A stretch of DNA of 36,248 bases from Alysiella crassa DSM 2578 (lineage in GTDB: Bacteria > Pseudomonadota > Gammaproteobacteria > Burkholderiales > Neisseriaceae): NCBI RefSeq assembly GCF_000745955.1, contig NZ_JQKH01000017.1:1-36248 (forward strand). Reading direction: 5' to 3'. The translations under genes and the position numbers were made by a program. Shown piece by piece: positions 32,924 to 36,248 of the stretch. Every line of letters starts with the position of its first letter. Positions within the stretch are counted from its first letter, which is position 1. The notes under the pieces are model-generated. The model searched no databases and had not been told where the DNA came from. It was given only the letters and a program-made list of their open reading frames with translations.

Positions 32924-33976
32924 TCAACCATACACCGTTTGCACCACTTCCCCATTATCAAAAACCAATGTTTTTTCAGGAAAACGCAAGGCAGCGAGTC
33001 GGTGTTCGGACTGGCTGGGCGGAATGTCTTTCTTGCGGTCGCGCCAACGTGCGCCCACCGAAAAATCACAACAAAACACATTGCCACGCGCACCATGCCA
33101 ATGATGAGCAGGTACGGTAAACGTGTGTTCGCGGTGCTTGGGCGGTTTGCGTAGCGGATACCATTGTCGCCAATAATGCCCAATAATCACGGGAATCGGG
33201 TCATGATATTCGTCCCACCACGGGTGGCGCACGGAAAATCGCCAACGTCCGCTCGCGTAAAAAGGCGCATCTGCCACTTTTTCTATGCCGCAGGTCAAGG
33301 CGCGAATCGGGTGGAAAGTGGATTTGAACACATCGTGGGTGGCGGTGTGGGGCAACATGGGTGGTTCGGTATTGGGATTTTCTAGGTCGTGGGCGTGGTC
33401 GCGTTGTTCTGCCAAATAGTCGTCAAACCATGCGGTGTGTTTAATGCAGCAATGTTGCAATTCGTCCCATTCTTGTTGGAGCGTGATTAAATCTTCGTGA
33501 TTGCGTTCAGCGAGTTTGGCAATGCTTTCAGGCAGCCATGCGGCGTGGACAATGCGTAAATCGGCGCGTTCTAATACGAGTGGTTGGGTTTTCAGAAATT
33601 GAATGACTGCATTTTTTTGTGTTTCAGGCAGCCTGTGCCATGGGGCGTAGTTTTGTGCGTCTTTGTCGGCTCGGCTGTTGAAAAACCAACCTGAACCGTC
33701 TTTGGGTTCATTCATCAGCAGATTGATTTCGTGGTTGCCTAGCACCATATAGGCATAACCTGATTGATGGGCGTGTTGATACCAGTTTAATACGGCTGGA
33801 GAATTATCGCCCCTATCCACCAAATCGCCCACAAAAACGAGTTTGCGACCCTGTGGGTGTTTGCCATCGGGGGCGTAACCGAGATAGTGGAGTAGATTTT
33901 GTAAGGCTTCGTATTGTCCGTGTACGTCGCCGATGATGTCTAATTTGCCTTGCGGTAGGGTTTGTATAAGCGGCAT
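32924..33976 (-). CDS. Calcineurin-like metallophosphatase
   Basis: A 350-residue cytosolic phosphatase. The dimetal site motifs are present in order: GDVHG (residues 16-20), GDLVDRGDN (50-58), GNHE (80-83), the later histidine of IVHAAW and the GHYW histidine near 265. The N-terminus resembles PrpE/ApaH-type bis-nucleoside polyphosphatases and PP1-like phosphatases, but the long C-terminal part differs, so the substrate is unknown. A DUS at about 33623 lies in the coding region, encoding part of HRLPETQK. Confidence 0.82.
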   Translation of the reverse strand: MPLIQTLPQGKLDIIGDVHGQYEALQNLLHYLGYAPDGKHPQGRKLVFVGDLVDRGDNSPAVLNWYQHAHQSGYAYMVLGNHEINLLMNEPKDGSGWFFNSRADKDAQNYAPWHRLPETQKNAVIQFLKTQPLVLERADLRIVHAAWLPESIAKLAERNHEDLITLQQEWDELQHCCIKHTAWFDDYLAEQRDHAHDLENPNTEPPMLPHTATHDVFKSTFHPIRALTCGIEKVADAPFYASGRWRFSVRHPWWDEYHDPIPVIIGHYWRQWYPLRKPPKHREHTFTVPAHHWHGARGNVFCCDFSVGARWRDRKKDIPPSQSEHRLAALRFPEKTLVFDNGEVVQTVYG

Positions 33977-34175
33977 GATGTGCCTATGCGTAAAATTTTA
34001 GGAAAGGCGATTATAACAAAAATGCGTTTCAGGCTGCCTGAAAAGGGTAGGGGGGATTTAGATGTGTTGTAAAGTCGTTGTTATCTTAAACCAATTTTCA
34101 GGCAGCCTGAAATCAAATTGACAAAGCCTAAACTCTTTGATGAAATAAGCAAAAATATTATTTTTAGGAAACACA

Positions 34176-35903
34176 ATGGAAGAATTATTCAATTGGTTGC
34201 CCACTATTATTGGTGTGTTGGCTATGGCTGGTGCGGCGTGGGGAACGTATGAATTTGTGGTGCATTTTTATCAATTGGCGACCAAAGAGCGGGCGTTTGT
34301 GCGTACGGGCTTGTTTGGCGAAAAAGTGGTGATGAGTGGTGGTGCCTTTGTCTTGCCGCGTTTGCAGGCGAAAATTGATGTGAACATGACCACCTTGCGC
34401 TTGGAAGTGAGCCGCGAAAAAAAAGACGCTTTGATTACTCGCGACCGCATGCGCGTGGACGTGATTGCTGAGTTTTATGTGCGTGTGAAAAACGACGAAG
34501 AAAGTGTAGCCACTGCCGCCCGAACTTTGGGTAAGAAAACCTTGAATTTAATTGTCCAATCCGAAAATACCAATCATGAAAATCCAGAAGAACCCATTAG
34601 AAACAAAAGCAAAGGTGAATTGGCGGATTTGATTGAAGGTAAATTTGTGGACGCATTGCGTGCCGTAGCCGCCGAAATGACCATGAAAGAATTGCACGAA
34701 AAACGCAGTGATTTCATTGAAAAAGTACAATTATCCGTAACCGAAGATTTAACCAAAAACGGTTTGGAATTGGAAACCGTGTCATTAACGGGTTTAGACC
34801 AAACGGAAAGGATATATTTTAATGAAGACAATGCGTTTGACGCGGAGGGTTTGGTGCGTTTGGCAGAAATCACCGAAGCGCGTAGAAAAGAACGCAATGA
34901 TATTGAGCGCGACAATGACATCGCCATGCAAACCAAAAACTTACAAGCCGAACGTGAAAAATTAAAATTGGCGCGTGAAGAAGAATATGCGCGTTCTGAA
35001 CAAGAACGTGAAGTTGCTATTCGTAAGGTGGAACAAGAAGCCTTGATTGAAGCCTATCGTATTGAAAAACGTAAAGAATTAGAATTGAAAAAACTGGAAG
35101 CCGACCGCGATGTCTTAAATGAAGGCATACGCACCGAGCAAGCAATTAAATTGACCGAACAAGAACGCACCATCGCCATTGCCGAAAAATCGCGTTTGGA
35201 AAGTGCCGCTAAAGCGGAAGCCGATAAAGCCCGTGCGATGGCGGTTTTGCAAGAAGAAACAGTAGAAAAAGTCCGCGAAACAGAACGCGCCGAGCGACTC
35301 AAAGCGGTGCAAATCATCGCCGCGCAAGAAGAAGCGCAAAAAGCGGCAATTTCCGTCAAAGTGTCCGCCGCCGCCGAAAAACAAGCGGCTTTGGATAAGG
35401 CAGAATCCATCAAAATTTTGGCAGATGCTCAAGAAAAACAATATGTTGTGGATGCTGAAGGGCGTGAGAAATTAAATAAAGCCGCCAATGTCTTGTCGCC
35501 CGAACAGGTGGAAATGCAAATTCGCCTGAAAACCATCGAGCAATTGCCTGATATTATTCGTGAATCTGCTAAACCGATGGAAAATATTGATGAAATCAAG
35601 ATTTTGCAAGTCAATGGTGGCGGTTTGATGGGCGGCGGTGGCGTTTCAGGCAGCCTGAATCATCAGGGCGAAGTGGGTTTGGCTGACCAAGTGGTGAACA
35701 GCGCATTGCGTTACCGCAGCCAAGCACCGTTGGTGGACGGTTTGTTGCGCGAAATTGGTTTGCAGGGCGGCGATATTAATGGCTTGACGCAAACTTTGCA
35801 GCGACACGATGATGTGATTGACCCCACGCCAGATGATATTGTTCAGCCAAAAAACGACAATTCCCATACGGGTAATGAGACAAATCAGGAGAAAAACAGT
35901 TGA
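34176..35903 (+). CDS. yqiK: Flotillin-like SPFH protein of the YqiK type
   Basis: A 575-residue membrane-scaffold protein. One N-terminal helix (residues 9-30) anchors it. The SPFH/band 7 domain spans about 35-205 (FVRTGLFGEKVVMSGGAFVLP, RMRVDVIAEFYVRV). A long charged coiled coil runs from about 215 to 430. The flotillin end includes a Gly-rich GGGLMGGGG stretch and a polar tail. Flotillins organise membrane microdomains. YqiK is often paired with the NfeD-like YqiJ; no such gene is adjacent, and the 199 bases upstream hold two DUS and no open frame. A DUS at 35646 encodes VSGSLN just after the Gly-rich run. Confidence 0.88.
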   Translation: MEELFNWLPTIIGVLAMAGAAWGTYEFVVHFYQLATKERAFVRTGLFGEKVVMSGGAFVLPRLQAKIDVNMTTLRLEVSREKKDALITRDRMRVDVIAEFYVRVKNDEESVATAARTLGKKTLNLIVQSENTNHENPEEPIRNKSKGELADLIEGKFVDALRAVAAEMTMKELHEKRSDFIEKVQLSVTEDLTKNGLELETVSLTGLDQTERIYFNEDNAFDAEGLVRLAEITEARRKERNDIERDNDIAMQTKNLQAEREKLKLAREEEYARSEQEREVAIRKVEQEALIEAYRIEKRKELELKKLEADRDVLNEGIRTEQAIKLTEQERTIAIAEKSRLESAAKAEADKARAMAVLQEETVEKVRETERAERLKAVQIIAAQEEAQKAAISVKVSAAAEKQAALDKAESIKILADAQEKQYVVDAEGREKLNKAANVLSPEQVEMQIRLKTIEQLPDIIRESAKPMENIDEIKILQVNGGGLMGGGGVSGSLNHQGEVGLADQVVNSALRYRSQAPLVDGLLREIGLQGGDINGLTQTLQRHDDVIDPTPDDIVQPKNDNSHTGNETNQEKNS

Positions 35904-35938
35904 TTTGTTATAATGGCGAACTGTTTTTCAGGCAGCCT

Positions 35939-36248
35939 TTCAGTACACGACAAAAAATCGGACGACCTGTTTTGGGTTTGAAAAATAGTCCAAAGTTGCC
36001 ATCATCAACATGGCAGCTTTGGCAAGCTGCTCTAAACCAACACGAAAAATACCTTGCGATAAACGTTCATGAGATTTAGGCTTAATTGGATTAAGCGCAT
36101 GTTGCCAACGCCCGATAACATAAGCCCAAGCCAATGTAACTGCCAGAATCGCAAACAACTTTTCCATTTTAACAGGGTCAGTCATGTGCGTGGCTTCCAA
36201 GTCAAAACCGCGTTTTTTCAGGCAGCTAAACAGCATTTCAATTTGCCA
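35939..36248 (-). mobile_element. Right-edge partial IS4-like insertion sequence (3' end of the element)
   Basis: Begins with the terminal repeat TTCAGTACACGACAAAAAA (35939-35957), inverse of the repeat at 278-297, and runs off the right edge. It is oriented like the left copy. The bases just outside, TTTTTCAGGCAGCCT, are a DUS cut at its ninth base. AGGCAGCCT (35930-35938) equals the nine bases outside the left copy. Confidence 0.8.
35940..36248 (-). CDS. IS4-like transposase, C-terminal fragment (cut by window edge)
   Basis: 102 residues up to the TGA at 35942-35940, which lies inside the terminal inverted repeat. WQIEMLFSCLKKRGFDLE is the IS4-type C1 region: the E of the DDE triad with the Y/W-x-R-x-K-like surroundings. 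The helix FAILAVTLAWAYVIG and the end VRFFVVY follow. This presumably belongs to the same transposase family as the fragment at 1-209. Codons for SCLKKR overlap a DUS-like AGCTGCCTGAA on the minus strand. Confidence 0.8.
   Translation of the reverse strand, partial: WQIEMLFSCLKKRGFDLEATHMTDPVKMEKLFAILAVTLAWAYVIGRWQHALNPIKPKSHERLSQGIFRVGLEQLAKAAMLMMATLDYFSNPKQVVRFFVVY

Overview
The window comes from a member of the family Neisseriaceae. The clearest evidence is a 12-base DNA uptake sequence (DUS): AGGCAGCCTGAA, or its single-base relative AGGCTGCCTGAA, occurs about 55 times by hand count, roughly once per 650 bases. These match the published AG-kingDUS and AG-simDUS dialects of the Kingella/Simonsiella/Alysiella side of the family rather than the ATGCCGTCTGAA dialect of Neisseria meningitidis. 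The moderately low GC, the minC-minD-minE-oxyR gene order and CREE-like (Correia-type) miniature elements agree with this. No species can be named from the sequence alone.

Both window ends lie inside copies of one IS4-like insertion sequence, in the same orientation: the N-terminal part of its transposase at the left end and the C-terminal part at the right. Between them: 0.3-4.8 kb holds a DUF350 membrane protein, the YjjG nucleotidase, formate-tetrahydrofolate ligase and two unknown membrane proteins. 4.8-10.2 kb holds purA and hisZ, separated by an inserted block with a membrane protein, a broken Fic gene, a phospholipase-D-like nuclease with a C-terminal helix-turn-helix, and a zinc-ribbon plus Card1/DUF1887-like nuclease. 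10.3-14.3 kb holds an iron-centre repair hemerythrin, metG, a CREE-like element, a VanZ-like protein and a small HMA-fold protein without cysteines. 14.3-16.2 kb is decaying: a GT90 LPS glycosyltransferase with an in-frame stop and an amino-acid-binding lipoprotein with three frameshifts. 16.5-20.6 kb has a formate/nitrite channel and the min-oxyR operon, in which MinC carries a very long acidic linker. 20.9-26.1 kb has parE, three unrecognised genes and a YeeZ-like protein. 26.2-28.8 kb is rpmH-rnpA-yidD-yidC. 29-36 kb has prfC, a secreted protein, a PhzF-like isomerase, a metallophosphatase and a YqiK flotillin.

Most genes are housekeeping: one-carbon, purine and histidine metabolism, translation, division-site selection, chromosome decatenation and membrane protein insertion. 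The accessory content is the nuclease block, the unknown genes after parE, and a rich layer of small repeats: DUS, GTAG-headed REP/REPIN hairpins and CREE-like elements. The DUS also act as transcription terminators, as stop codons of four genes or gene remnants, and apparently as the landing site of the flanking insertion sequence.

The best candidates for something undescribed are the two-nuclease cassette between hisZ and purA, the insertion sequence that seems to target the DUS palindrome, and the MinC with an expanded linker.
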